Shown: positions 8,663 through 17,381 of the stretch, piece after piece | Layout of the letters: each line of letters begins with the position of its first letter | How positions within the stretch are numbered: the first letter of the stretch is position 1 | NCBI GenBank assembly: GCA_020432165.1 | Contig: JAGQGU010000005.1 | Location: forward strand, 186,280-231,775 | From: Thermomicrobiales bacterium | GTDB taxonomy: Bacteria > Chloroflexota > Chloroflexia > Thermomicrobiales > UBA6265 | Reading direction: 5' to 3' | DNA: 45,496 bases | The notes under the pieces: model-generated | What the model was told of the DNA's origin: nothing | Database searches by the model: none | The model's input: the letters and a program-made list of their open reading frames with translations, nothing else | Program-made: the position numbers and the translations under genes

Positions 8663-9475
8663 ATGTCACTACGGACAAAGGAACTGGGACGTTTGAGCTT
8701 CAGCGAAGTTGGGGAGGCGGCCGAGCAGAAACCGATTCTGCTGATCCCGATGGGAACAGTTGAGCAGCACGGACCACATATGCCGGTGAACGCGGACAAT
8801 ATGGTGGCTGAGTTTGTGGCGAGTCGCGCCGCGGAGCAGACGAACGCGGTGTGGGCACCCGGTGTGAATTACGGTTGCTCCGATATCTTCCGCAATTTCC
8901 CGGGCACTATCTCCATTGGTCACGATACCTTGGCGAAGTTGCTCGAAGAGATTTGCGAAGGCTATATCCAGTCCGGTTTCCGACGAATCATCTTCGTGAA
9001 CAACCATGGTGGCAATGAAATCGTCGTGGAGCGGATGGCTCGAATCCTGCGCAAGCGCCATGGCATGCTGGTTGGTAGCATCTACCCCTGGCAGCTTGGT
9101 TACGCACTCATGCAGGATCAGTATGACGATGTTGCCAAGGCATACGGTCATGGTGCTGAGCCGGAGACGTCCGCGATGCTGGCGATGTTCCCCGAGGACA
9201 CAACCTGGGAGCGACTCGAGACCGGCACATTCCATGATTTCCAGGGCTGGCAGCCAACCGGGTATGCCAAGGTGAAGATTGCCGGTCAAAGCGTGCCAGG
9301 CACGATCTATTTCGAGAGCGATGATATCGCAGCGAATGGTGTAACCGGCGACGGATCTGGCGCAACCAAGGAGCGCGGGGATGTCTGGATCGAGCGGGTT
9401 GTGGGGTTCGCCGTAGCATTCATCAATCAGTTCGACGAAACCACACGCGATCAGCCGTGGGCACAGGCAGACTAA
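8663..9475 (+). CDS. Creatininase-family amidohydrolase
   Basis: This 270-residue protein has the metal-dependent creatininase fold. Expected ligands are visible: Glu34 and His36 in VEQHG, Asp45 in VNAD, His115 in NNHGGN, and Glu in GHGAEPETS near 163-170. The family includes creatininase, FAPy-pyrimidine deformylases and the mycofactocin peptidase MftE. The NNHGGN form resembles the latter members rather than true creatininases, which as I recall read NGHYEN. The substrate is therefore open; an amide or cyclic amide brought in by the upstream transporter is likely. It is the last gene of the cassette, 17 bp after the DppC gene, and a strong terminator follows. Confidence 0.82.
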   Translation: MSLRTKELGRLSFSEVGEAAEQKPILLIPMGTVEQHGPHMPVNADNMVAEFVASRAAEQTNAVWAPGVNYGCSDIFRNFPGTISIGHDTLAKLLEEICEGYIQSGFRRIIFVNNHGGNEIVVERMARILRKRHGMLVGSIYPWQLGYALMQDQYDDVAKAYGHGAEPETSAMLAMFPEDTTWERLETGTFHDFQGWQPTGYAKVKIAGQSVPGTIYFESDDIAANGVTGDGSGATKERGDVWIERVVGFAVAFINQFDETTRDQPWAQAD

Positions 9476-9512
9476 ACGTCTGCGGTTCAGCGCGAATATC
9501 TGACCCAAACAC

Positions 9513-9549
9513 ATCTGGGCCTCGGTCATCACACCGAGGCCCAGATTTT
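9513..9549. terminator. Strong bidirectional intrinsic terminator
   Basis: A perfect 14-bp stem (9513-9526 with 9533-9546) closes a 6-nt CATCAC loop and is followed by TTT on the plus strand. It separates the end of the first ABC cassette from the convergent secreted-protein gene and probably serves both. Confidence 0.85.
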
Positions 9550-9624
9550 GCCTTGCGAGGGTTCTAGATTCCCAGGATTTCCCCGATGACACGTTCTACG
9601 CGTGGAGCCAAACCTGAAGCTCAA

Positions 9625-10803
9625 TCACTCGCCCCAGAGTTCATCCCAGTCCCGTAGAAGCGGTTCGCCATTAATCTCCACGGTGCGGACGCCTTCAATG
9701 CGCTTTTCTGGTTTGCTGCCACTCACGGTCACCATCACGGTGACAACGGTATCGTCATCGACAAAGATATACTCGAGCACCGCCAACTCATCGTCATCAC
9801 TCCAGGATGCGATCAGCAGTCGGTCATCGGAGATCACACTGTTCACGTATCCGCTGTGTCGCTGTTCGCTGGCAACGATATCCTCGAAATAGGCCTGGCG
9901 GTTTGTTTCGGTGGTATCGCGTCCGGTGAACGAAATCACCACCTCGGGTCTGCCTGACGATGTGATGCTGAACTCGCCGATAAGCGAGTTGGTCGCAACC
10001 CAGCCGTCGCCGTAGGTAACGGTGTAATCGTTGGTAGCGCTTTCGAACTCGCCCCCGCTGCTCTCCGCTTCGGTACTTGTGGGCAACAAGCCACTACTGG
10101 GGGCATTGCGGTCCGCAGAGTTCTTGGCGGTGGCTGGTTCCGCCGCCGAGTCGCTATCGACCGTCTCAGCAGACTCACTGGTGGGCTCGTTCTCTTCCAG
10201 AACCGCCAAAATCTCGTTGCCGTCTTCTCCGTCCATCACCGGCATGTCGTTGATGACCAGGTCCTGTTGCATGGCTTCCAAGGACAAGGGGAATGCGCTC
10301 ACCGGGGCACCAGCAAACTGCATAGTGGGACCGCTTTCGGCGGTAGCGGGATCGACGCGCATGAAGAGGAGGAACTTGATGCCCTCGATCTCAACCAGAT
10401 TAATCCCCCGGAAGGCACCATCATCGCCAGTCCACTCGATAGTTTGCGTCGGTGAAGCATCGAACGATTCAAGTAAGACATCAGCGAGACTGTAATAGAC
10501 CGAGCGCGGACTCAGGCCAACATCGGGATCATGAATAAACATGACCGCATAGATCGAGATATCGCCCTGGAACATCAGCATGGACGAGAAATCTTCGTCG
10601 GATTCCAGACTGGCGGACCAGTCGTCGGTCCAGGTGATGGTGTGATCGCCGTAATCCGTGGTGTATTCGTCGCCGCGTAGCGTTTCTGCAGCGAGAGAAG
10701 TTGGTGCCAGCATCGGAGCGATGGCTGCAACCATGATCAGGAAGAGACTCAGATGCATGCGCCAGCGCGATCGTGATGATTCGGTGATGTCCGCTTGCCT
10801 CAT
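9625..10803 (-). CDS. Secreted protein of unknown function with two related domains
   Basis: I do not recognise a named family for this 392-residue protein. A basic N-terminus and hydrophobic segment at about 17-38 end in SLAA, giving a likely Sec signal peptide without lipobox. The mature part seems to contain two related beta-rich domains. One starts near residue 46 (EYTTDYGDHTITW) and one near 258 (NDYTVTYGDGW), and each ends in a segment with VxEIxG or VEINGE. They are joined by an Asp/Ser/Glu/Ala-rich linker at about 195-255. It is strongly acidic overall and probably acts outside the membrane. It is a single gene, ending at a shared terminator. Confidence 0.65.
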   Translation of the reverse strand: MRQADITESSRSRWRMHLSLFLIMVAAIAPMLAPTSLAAETLRGDEYTTDYGDHTITWTDDWSASLESDEDFSSMLMFQGDISIYAVMFIHDPDVGLSPRSVYYSLADVLLESFDASPTQTIEWTGDDGAFRGINLVEIEGIKFLLFMRVDPATAESGPTMQFAGAPVSAFPLSLEAMQQDLVINDMPVMDGEDGNEILAVLEENEPTSESAETVDSDSAAEPATAKNSADRNAPSSGLLPTSTEAESSGGEFESATNDYTVTYGDGWVATNSLIGEFSITSSGRPEVVISFTGRDTTETNRQAYFEDIVASEQRHSGYVNSVISDDRLLIASWSDDDELAVLEYIFVDDDTVVTVMVTVSGSKPEKRIEGVRTVEINGEPLLRDWDELWGE

Positions 10804-10911
10804 GACTACCCTGCAACTACGTACGAAAACCGGCGGGCAGACGATCCATCTCCCGCTCTGGTATGGTAACGACCCATCGCTACGGCTGGTTCCATTGATG
10901 CAAATAGCAAA

Positions 10912-10947
10912 CTCGGGAGCAGGTTCCTTAGCCTACTCCCTCCCGAG
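10912..10947 (-). terminator. Possible terminator of the DsbA-like gene
   Basis: CTCGGGAG (10912-10919) pairs exactly with CTCCCGAG (10940-10947) around a 20-nt loop. It lies about 55 bp past the minus-strand stop at 11001. The following minus-strand sequence is moderately T-rich. The large loop makes it only a moderate candidate. Confidence 0.4.
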
Positions 10948-11000
10948 CAACGAGCCATCGTGCGATGGTCCTGAATCCTTCGATCCAGGTTTACAAGTCA

Positions 11001-11645
11001 TTATTCATAGGCTGGCATAGGCAGGAAGCTGGGCCCGGCATCGCGTGAACGCTTGAGCTCATAGAACCCGTCCACCTGTGCCAATGCCAGCAAGCCGTCC
11101 CACAAGAGTCCGGCGGCCTCGCCGGTGGGTGGTGGGGTGATTACCGGACCGAAATAGGCGCTGGTGCTGCCATCCGGCTTGGGGAAATGCACCACCGGTG
11201 TGCCGACATCGTTCCCCACAGGATCCATACCCGCATGATGGCTCGCTCTCAGGGCCTCATCCAGCGAGGCATCCTCAGCGGCGGCGGCGAGTTCGGGGCT
11301 AACCCCGGCCGCTTCGAGAGCGGCTGCATAACTGCTGCTACTAAATCCACGCTTCTGATTGTGCCTCAATGTACCGAGCTTCAGGTAAAACTCGCGCAGC
11401 GCATCCTTGCCGCCGGCCTGTTCCACCGCAATCGCGACTCGTACTGGTCCCCAGCCGGACACCAGCATCTTTTGATACTCCTCGCTGAGCCCCTCCCGTC
11501 CATCGTTCAGATAGCTCAGGCTCATGATGTTGTACCGCACCTTCACCGGTCGGACCTTCTCGACTTCCAACAGCCACTGACTGGTCATCCACGCCCAGGG
11601 GCAGAGGGGATCAACCCAGATATCAACGGTTTGCTTCACGACCAT
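11001..11645 (-). CDS. DsbA-family protein, mycothiol-dependent nitroreductase-like, CPWA active site
   Basis: This 214-residue thioredoxin-fold protein closely resembles the Rv2466c family as I recall it: DPLCPW, then VRYNIMSLSYLN, WGPVRVAIAVEQAGG, SHHAGMDPVGNDVGTP and the C-terminal FYELKR. The active-site motif reads CPWA at residues 15-18 where the mycobacterial enzyme has CPWC. The resolving Cys is therefore missing and only monothiol chemistry would be possible. I chose the ATG at 11645 because AGGAAAGG lies just upstream and the family alignment begins there; an alternative ATG at 11678 would add 11 residues. Its likely role is thiol-dependent reduction or detoxification in the cytoplasm. 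It is transcribed alone, divergent from the second ABC cassette. Confidence 0.82.
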   Translation of the reverse strand: MVVKQTVDIWVDPLCPWAWMTSQWLLEVEKVRPVKVRYNIMSLSYLNDGREGLSEEYQKMLVSGWGPVRVAIAVEQAGGKDALREFYLKLGTLRHNQKRGFSSSSYAAALEAAGVSPELAAAAEDASLDEALRASHHAGMDPVGNDVGTPVVHFPKPDGSTSAYFGPVITPPPTGEAAGLLWDGLLALAQVDGFYELKRSRDAGPSFLPMPAYE

Positions 11646-11952
11646 ATCCTTTCCTGATTGCTCACAGACAATACACATATCGTACCAACCTTCTGAAATC
11701 AAAGGTCGTTGCACCTATGTAATATCCATTATGAATTGGAAAACTGGACGTCGTTTCCCGAAATGTGGCACCATACGTGCACTGAATAAACCGGATGTTG
11801 TACCAGAGTCCTTCGCGCAGGGCGCATAGTCCGCAAACTGCACGAAACATTATCCACGGTACACGGTGCAAGCCTTTGGCACGTAGTTTGCATAGCATTC
11901 ATCCGTACATGTGTTCAGATCGGGGGTTTCCCACAATTTAAGGAGTATCGTC
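11646..11952. other. Divergent intergenic region
   Basis: This 307-bp stretch lies between the DsbA-like gene and the second binding-protein gene. It contains the ribosome-binding site AGGAG at 11941-11945 for the latter. I saw no convincing promoter pair, long palindrome or small gene. Confidence 0.5.
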
Positions 11953-13548
11953 ATGCCTATTTCACGACGCCAGTTCGCGCAACTACTCGGTATGGGTGCC
12001 GTTGGAGCAGCGGTAGCCAGGGTACCTGCTGCCTTCGCGCAGGATGCAGCCACGTTGCGCATTGCCATGAATACGTCCGATATCCAGACGCTCGATCCTC
12101 ATTACGCTTCCGGTTCACAAGACCGTGCCACGGTGGATATGATCTTCAACGGTCTTGTTCGCTATGTACCGGGCCGATCCGATGCCTTTGAGCCCGATCT
12201 GGCCGAAGCCATGCCGACTGTCACCGTCAATGACGATGGCACCCAGAGCTGGAGCTTCACACTGAAGTCCGGTGTGAAGACACATGGCGTCGATACCGCT
12301 CCATCCGCCGATCTCACGGTTGATGATCTTCTCTTCTCCTTCGGCAAGGCCTCCAATGCCGACTCATCGGCCTATGCTGGTGACTACGCTGGCTGGACCT
12401 TCGCCGCTGGTGATGGCGCAAACGAATTCGTGGTAACCACACCCACCGCGCTTTCGGAGTCTCTGGTTCTGCCGAAGGTCGCCAACTACTCCGGTGGTTA
12501 CATCATTCCGCAGGCGGCATATGAAGCAATCGGAGCCGATGGCTTCATCACCTCGCCGGTTGGTACTGGTCCGTTCGCCTTCTCGGCACACAATCCCCAG
12601 GTGGATGTGCAGCTGGTAGCCTTCGCTGATTACTTCCGTGGTGCACCGCAGTTGGCTGGTGTGAATGTCGTCTTCCAGGCCGATCCCACCGCCCGCGAGC
12701 TTGCGCTCCAGAGCGGTGACCTTGATGTCATCTATGGTCTGAGCGAGGCCGCGTGGTCCGATCGCATGGACGCACTGGATGGCTACACCAGCGATGTCTT
12801 CGGTGTGGGCGAGCAGGTCTTCCTGAATCTGAATGTCGAGCACGAGATCCTCAAGGATGCCAAGGTACGCGAGGCCATCATCAAGGCTGTCAGCCGCGAC
12901 AATCATCTGGCACTTTCCGGCGAACCAGTAGCTCAGAAGACCTTCTCGGTTGTGCCGGCTGCGCTGATCCCGGGTGGCTTGACTGAAGAGGAGGCCGAGG
13001 CCGCTGGCGTGAACTACCAGCAGGATATCGAGGGTGCCAAGGCACTGTTGGCCGAGGCAGGATACGCGGATGGTTTCGAGCTCGATCTGGTTACCAGCGA
13101 GCAGACCGCCTATCGCACCAACTACGAAGTGCTGCAGGAAGAACTGCGCCAGGTTGGCATCACGGTGAATCTCGAAGTGGTGCAGCATGCCACCATGCAC
13201 GAACTCATCCGCCAGGATCGCAATCCGATCACGATCTATATCGCCTTCCGCCCAACTGCTGACACCTACCTCACCCAGTTCTTCTCGACAGACGGTGGAG
13301 TAACCAACTTCAGCAAGTTCACGGTCGACGATCTGCGTGATCAGGCGCGCGCCGAAACGGATACGGAAGCACAGGAAGAACTATGGCGTCAGGCAGATAT
13401 CGCCATCGCCCAGGCGTACGCCGGCTTCGGCATCATGTTCGTGAATCAGGTCTTCGTGCGCAAGGATACGGTGGAGTACGGTCACGAGCTCGTCGCCGTC
13501 GTCCAGCTCTACCCAGGCATTGATGAAACGACCACGATCAGCGGCTAG
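11953..13548 (+). CDS. ABC transporter substrate-binding protein, SBP family 5 (cassette 2)
   Basis: This 531-residue solute receptor is of the DppA/OppA family. Its N-terminus MPISRRQFAQLLGMG is a Tat signal with a probable cleavage after AAFA (about residue 27) and no lipobox. Family hallmarks include DIQTLDPHYASG, FTLKSGVKTH, the GTGPFAFSA motif and AKALLAEAGYADGF. I moved the start to 11953, where AGGAG at 11941-11945 is seven bases away and the twin arginine falls close to the N-terminus. It heads an operon with two permeases and a FAD oxidoreductase. A stem-loop follows the gene, which often keeps binding-protein levels above permease levels. Confidence 0.9.
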   Translation: MPISRRQFAQLLGMGAVGAAVARVPAAFAQDAATLRIAMNTSDIQTLDPHYASGSQDRATVDMIFNGLVRYVPGRSDAFEPDLAEAMPTVTVNDDGTQSWSFTLKSGVKTHGVDTAPSADLTVDDLLFSFGKASNADSSAYAGDYAGWTFAAGDGANEFVVTTPTALSESLVLPKVANYSGGYIIPQAAYEAIGADGFITSPVGTGPFAFSAHNPQVDVQLVAFADYFRGAPQLAGVNVVFQADPTARELALQSGDLDVIYGLSEAAWSDRMDALDGYTSDVFGVGEQVFLNLNVEHEILKDAKVREAIIKAVSRDNHLALSGEPVAQKTFSVVPAALIPGGLTEEEAEAAGVNYQQDIEGAKALLAEAGYADGFELDLVTSEQTAYRTNYEVLQEELRQVGITVNLEVVQHATMHELIRQDRNPITIYIAFRPTADTYLTQFFSTDGGVTNFSKFTVDDLRDQARAETDTEAQEELWRQADIAIAQAYAGFGIMFVNQVFVRKDTVEYGHELVAVVQLYPGIDETTTISG

Positions 13549-13570
13549 GCAACGTTGATCGTCACGTAGG

Positions 13571-13596
13571 AGTGGCCTGGCAGTGACCGGGCCACT
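13571..13596 (+). terminator. Intercistronic stem-loop after the binding-protein gene
   Basis: A 10-bp stem with one G-T pair joins 13571-13580 and 13587-13596 around the 6-nt loop CAGTGA. GCGTTTTCTCTC follows. Placed between the binding-protein and permease genes, it is likely a partial terminator or RNA-stabilising hairpin. Confidence 0.6.
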
Positions 13597-13632
13597 CTGC
13601 GTTTTCTCTCGATCAATATGGGAGGATTGGTC

Positions 13633-14574
13633 ATGTTCAGACATATCTTGAGGCGTCTGTTACTGGCAATCCCAACCTTGTGGGCCGTAGTCACCATCAT
13701 TTTCCTGGTGGTGCGGGTGGTGCCAGGCGATCCCGCCCGAGCGGTATTGGGCGATTACGCCAGCGAGGAAACGATCGCAGCCTATCGCGAACAGATGGGT
13801 CTGAACGATTCGTTGTGGGTGCAGTACAAGAACTACATTCTCGGTTTGCTGCGGGGTGATTTGGGAGACTCCCTCGTATCACGCACACCAGCGTGGGACC
13901 AGATCAAATCGGTCCTTCCACACACGCTGGAGCTCAGCCTTGCTGCGATCCTGATTGCACTCTGCATCGGATTGCCATTGGGTGTGATCAGCGCGATGAA
14001 GCGCAACACGATGATCGATTACACCACGCGCATTGTCAGTCTGATCGGGCTGAGTGCACCGGCGTTCTACATCGGTCTTCTACTCATGTACTTCTTCGCC
14101 GCCAAGCTCGGCTGGTTCCCGGCCATTGGTGCCGGTGATTTCAGCGATCCTGTCGACAATTTGCGACGCCTGGTATTGCCAGCAATCACACTCGGAATGG
14201 TGGAGACGGCCTCGGTGACCCGTATGACACGCTCGGTGATGCTGAATGTGCTGAACGATGACTACGTGCGCACAGCACGCGCAAAAGGGCTGGTAGAAAG
14301 CCGTGTCATGCGGGATCACGCCCTGCGATCCGCAATGGTTCCGATCGTTTCGCTGGTGGGTATCTTCACCATTGGACTCATCGGCGGCTCGGTTTTGACC
14401 GAACAGGTCTTTGGCCGACCAGGACTCGGGAGTCGTCTGGTCGGAGCCACGCGTCAGTTCGACTACAACATGATTCAGGCAATTATGGTGGTGTACGCGC
14501 TCATCATCGTGATCGTGAATATTCTGGTCGATCTCATTTACACGTGGGTTGATCCGAGAGTGAGGCACAGCTGA
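13633..14574 (+). CDS. ABC transporter permease, DppB type (cassette 2)
   Basis: This 313-residue permease has an N-terminal helix, the conserved RVVPGDPARAVLGDYAS loop, membrane helices, and the coupling loop YVRTARAKGLVESRVMRDHA. It ends in TWVDPRVRHS. GGAGG at 13621-13625 lies seven bases before the ATG at 13633; the in-frame ATG at 13618 would put that site inside the gene. Its stop overlaps the start of the DppC gene (TGATG), so the two are translationally coupled. Confidence 0.92.
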   Translation: MFRHILRRLLLAIPTLWAVVTIIFLVVRVVPGDPARAVLGDYASEETIAAYREQMGLNDSLWVQYKNYILGLLRGDLGDSLVSRTPAWDQIKSVLPHTLELSLAAILIALCIGLPLGVISAMKRNTMIDYTTRIVSLIGLSAPAFYIGLLLMYFFAAKLGWFPAIGAGDFSDPVDNLRRLVLPAITLGMVETASVTRMTRSVMLNVLNDDYVRTARAKGLVESRVMRDHALRSAMVPIVSLVGIFTIGLIGGSVLTEQVFGRPGLGSRLVGATRQFDYNMIQAIMVVYALIIVIVNILVDLIYTWVDPRVRHS

Positions 14575-15470
14575 TGGCTACCGCGACCCACGCTGCCGGT
14601 GGCAACACCGCCAAGCTACCAAACAAGCAACTTATCTCCCAGCGACAACGTGCCTGGCGCGCCTTCAAGCGAAACAAGCCTGCGCTCGTTGGAGCGGTGA
14701 TGATTATCGTGCTTCTGCTTGTAGCGATCTTCGCGCCATTAATAGCGCCCTATGATCCACTGACGCAGAGTGTGATCAACAAATTCCAGCCTCCGTCGCG
14801 CGCGCATTGGCTGGGAACCGATGACTATGGTCGCGATGTGCTGAGCCGCATCATCTGGGGTACCCGCGTGGCACTGCAGGTAGGTGTGCTCTCCGTGATT
14901 ATCGGTGCCGTCATCGGTATCACCCTTGGTGTGACGGCTGGCTATTTCGGCGGCAAGATCGATGCTGTTCTCATGCGTATCGTTGATATCATGCTCAGCT
15001 TCCCCGATCTCATCACTGGCCTTTTGGTGATGGCCGTTCTGGGTGCAGGCAAAACAAAGCTGATTCTCGCGATTGGTCTGACCATCGCTCCGAGATTCGC
15101 CCGTATTGCCTACGGACCAGTATTGGGATTAAAGGAAAAGGAGTTTGTGGAGGCTGCGCGGGCGATCGGGCAAAGCACTCCCAGGATCATCAACAAGCAT
15201 ATCCTTCCCAATATCGCTGGCGAAATGATTGTGCTCGGGAGCCTGTGGACCGCCTCGGCGATTCGTCTCGAGGCAAGTCTGAGCTTCATCGGACTCGGTG
15301 TGCCACCACCGACCGCTACCTGGGGGCAGATGATTCGCGATGGTACCGTGCGGCTGGCAGATCTACCGCTACTGAGCCTGGCACCCGGTACAGCATTGTT
15401 GATCGCGGTCTTCGCCTTCAATCTGGTTGGTGATGGTCTGCGCGATGTGCTCGATCCACGCGCCAACTAG
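14574..15470 (+). CDS. ABC transporter permease, DppC type (cassette 2)
   Basis: This 298-residue DppC-type permease has a ~45-residue cytoplasmic N-terminus and a first helix ending FAPLIAPYDP. The HWLGTDDYGRDVLSR motif, the coupling loop with EFVEAARAIGQS, the SFIGLGVPPPTATWG signature and the terminal RDVLDPRAN are all present. It forms the pore with the overlapping upstream DppB-type subunit. No ATPase gene accompanies the pair. Confidence 0.92.
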   Translation: MATATHAAGGNTAKLPNKQLISQRQRAWRAFKRNKPALVGAVMIIVLLLVAIFAPLIAPYDPLTQSVINKFQPPSRAHWLGTDDYGRDVLSRIIWGTRVALQVGVLSVIIGAVIGITLGVTAGYFGGKIDAVLMRIVDIMLSFPDLITGLLVMAVLGAGKTKLILAIGLTIAPRFARIAYGPVLGLKEKEFVEAARAIGQSTPRIINKHILPNIAGEMIVLGSLWTASAIRLEASLSFIGLGVPPPTATWGQMIRDGTVRLADLPLLSLAPGTALLIAVFAFNLVGDGLRDVLDPRAN

Positions 15471-15485
15471 TCTATTCAGATGATT

Positions 15486-15517
15486 TCTGGCCGGTGATAA
15501 TGACATCATCGGCCAGA
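15486..15517 (+). promoter_or_regulatory. Intergenic stem-loop before FAD oxidase gene
   Basis: TCTGGCCG (15486-15493) pairs with CGGCCAGA (15510-15517). The stem continues through a G-T pair and TGAT/ATCA to a 6-nt loop, giving 13 pairs in all. No T-run follows. It lies in the 70-bp gap between the DppC gene and the oxidase, so it may stabilise the upstream mRNA or attenuate the oxidase. Confidence 0.5.
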
Positions 15518-15540
15518 TCACGTTAAGGGGAGATGAAAGA

Positions 15541-16698
15541 ATGTCCACAGCAGAAGTCATCGTCATCGGTGGTGGTATCACCGGGTGCGCAACCGCGTAT
15601 GAACTGAGTAGACGCGGAGCCAAGGTGACCGTGATTGAACGCGAAGCTGTTCATGCCATGGGGAGTGGCTGGACGCTCGCTGGTGTGCGCCAGAGCGGAC
15701 GCGCTGCCGCTGAATTACCGATTGCCCGCGAGGCTGTAAAAAGATGGGCAACGCTGGCAGATGAGCTTAGGGCCGAGCTGGACTACCTTCGTGATGGCAA
15801 TCTGCGGCTGGCGCTGATGCCGGAGCATGAGGCCACCATCCGCAAGGTCGTGGACGATGGCAACGCCGCCGGTGTGGCCATGGAATACATTAGCGATGTC
15901 CAGGCGGTGCGCGAGATCGCACCAGAGGTAACCGATACGATCGTTGGTGCCTGCTTCTGCCCTACCGATGGCCATGCCGACAATCTCAAAACGGTGAGCG
16001 CCTATGCTGCCGCTGCGCAGCGACTGGGGACGACATTCCTCACCGGCGTCGAAGTACTGAACCTCATCACAGATGATGACCGCGTCACCGGCGTAGCTAC
16101 CAGCAATGGTGTGTATAACGCCGATACGGTGGTTGTGGCTGCGGGTATCTACTCCCCTCGTCTACTGGAACCGCTAGGTCTAAAACTGCCACTAACTGTG
16201 GTGCACTGCCCGGTTGCACAGACGATTCCGACAACTGACTTCCGTCTTGCGCCGGTGTTGGGTGTGGCCACGGGAGCCTTCGCCGCCCGGCAAACTGCGG
16301 GCGGTGGAATTCGCTTCATCGGTGCCTCGATCCCTTGGACACTCGGCCAACACAGCTCTGCGAATGTCGGTATGACCGTGCAACAGATGGACAACATGAC
16401 CAGAAATGCGATTGCAGTCTTGCCCCGATTGGCAGAATTGCGGATTGAGCGCGTTTGGGGTGGGCTTATTGATGATACGCCGGACAATATTCCGGTGCTG
16501 GATGCGGTGGCGAGTCATCCGGGGCTGGTTGTCGGGGCCGGGTTCAGCGGTCACGGATTCGGAATCGGCCCCATGTCGGGCGAGATTCTGGCAAATCTGG
16601 TGCTGGATGGCAGGGATGACCGATTTGATCTGGAGCCATTCCGCATTCAGCGATTCATTGATGGCGTGGAGGAATCCAGTCTCGAGATGTTAGGGTAG
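15541..16698 (+). CDS. FAD-dependent amine/D-amino-acid oxidoreductase (DAO family)
   Basis: This 385-residue flavoenzyme opens with the Rossmann FAD motif VIGGGITGCATAYELSRRG (GxGxxG at 10-15). It ends with the family's GFSGHGFGIGPMSG segment, which contacts the flavin. Length and motifs fit glycine oxidase, sarcosine oxidase beta-type and DadA-type enzymes. These oxidise a secondary or primary amine of an amino acid to an imine and pass electrons to oxygen or the quinone pool. GGGGAG at 15527-15532 supports the start. It closes the second ABC cassette, so its substrate is probably the imported solute or a product of it. Which amine is used cannot be read from the sequence. Confidence 0.85.
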   Translation: MSTAEVIVIGGGITGCATAYELSRRGAKVTVIEREAVHAMGSGWTLAGVRQSGRAAAELPIAREAVKRWATLADELRAELDYLRDGNLRLALMPEHEATIRKVVDDGNAAGVAMEYISDVQAVREIAPEVTDTIVGACFCPTDGHADNLKTVSAYAAAAQRLGTTFLTGVEVLNLITDDDRVTGVATSNGVYNADTVVVAAGIYSPRLLEPLGLKLPLTVVHCPVAQTIPTTDFRLAPVLGVATGAFAARQTAGGGIRFIGASIPWTLGQHSSANVGMTVQQMDNMTRNAIAVLPRLAELRIERVWGGLIDDTPDNIPVLDAVASHPGLVVGAGFSGHGFGIGPMSGEILANLVLDGRDDRFDLEPFRIQRFIDGVEESSLEMLG

Positions 16699-16781
16699 AC
16701 GGGCCGGGATCTTCCCGGAACGGAGACAGTGAACCAATACCCAAATCGCTGACCTGGCACCACGTAGAATCATAGGGATCG

Positions 16782-16806
16782 ACCACCACATGCTTCACAT
16801 GGTGGT
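16782..16806 (+). promoter_or_regulatory. Weak inverted repeat before small membrane gene
   Basis: ACCACCA (16782-16788) and TGGTGGT (16800-16806) can pair around an 11-nt loop. It lies in the 134-bp gap after the FAD oxidase, which also holds CCGGGA/TCCCGG at 16704-16718. Both stems are short. Confidence 0.25.
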
Positions 16807-16832
16807 GAATACGCCCCCGGGAGTTCTAACTG

Positions 16833-17252
16833 GTGCCTGAGAATACAGCTACCCCTACCCTGCTCGTTATCAACCGCTGGTTGGTGATCATTCTTGCCGT
16901 GCTGATGGTGGTCACCGCGGCATTGGCTGGCAACGGACTCTTCAAGCGAGGAAGTGATCCCTGGTTGATCACGGGTCATCAACACCTGGGCAATCTCATC
17001 TTCTTCGTTGCTATCGCCCAGGTCGCGATCTGCTATGCACTTTACTCACAGGCCAGGCTACGTGGCAGCGTCATGCTGACATCAATCGGTGTACTTATCC
17101 TGACGATCGCACAGTTCGGACTTGGGTATGCCACGCGCGAGAATCTGGTGAATATCGTGGGTTGGCATATCGCCGTTGGGGTCGGACTCACAGCGGTGGT
17201 CGGCGTGTTGATCACCCAGCTCTGGCAGCAGTCCGCACCTCCGAAGGGCTGA
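16833..17252 (+). CDS. Small four-helix membrane protein, unknown function
   Basis: This 139-residue protein has four predicted membrane helices (about 13-36, 52-72, 80-101 and 108-131) joined by short loops. His residues sit near the starts of helices 2 and 4 (GHQHLGN and GWHIAVG). That arrangement is reminiscent of half a heme A synthase or cytochrome b561-type bundle, but I cannot confirm heme binding. The start is a GTG at 16833 with GGGAG at 16819-16823. A perfect hairpin follows the gene. It may be a monocistronic unit. Confidence 0.7.
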   Translation: MPENTATPTLLVINRWLVIILAVLMVVTAALAGNGLFKRGSDPWLITGHQHLGNLIFFVAIAQVAICYALYSQARLRGSVMLTSIGVLILTIAQFGLGYATRENLVNIVGWHIAVGVGLTAVVGVLITQLWQQSAPPKG

Positions 17253-17295
17253 TTCTCTCACTGCCGAATTACCGGTTACCCATACTACCGCGATC

Positions 17296-17332
17296 ATCCC
17301 GGACTCCTAGACTTATGGCAGGAGTCCGGGAT
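17296..17332. terminator. Stem-loop between the two small membrane genes
   Basis: A perfect 13-bp stem (17296-17308 with 17320-17332) encloses an 11-nt loop about 45 bp after the upstream stop. There is no T-run, so it may be a Rho-assisted terminator or a 3'-end stabiliser. Confidence 0.6.
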
Positions 17333-17381
17333 AGCGCGTATGTCGCAACAATCCCCACGTGATTCAGGCAGGGAGGTTCCG

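Noticed and set aside
8663-9475. Annotating this gene as true creatininase
   Set aside because: The fold and metal residues fit the family, but the NNHGGN motif is that of other branches, so only the family name is justified.
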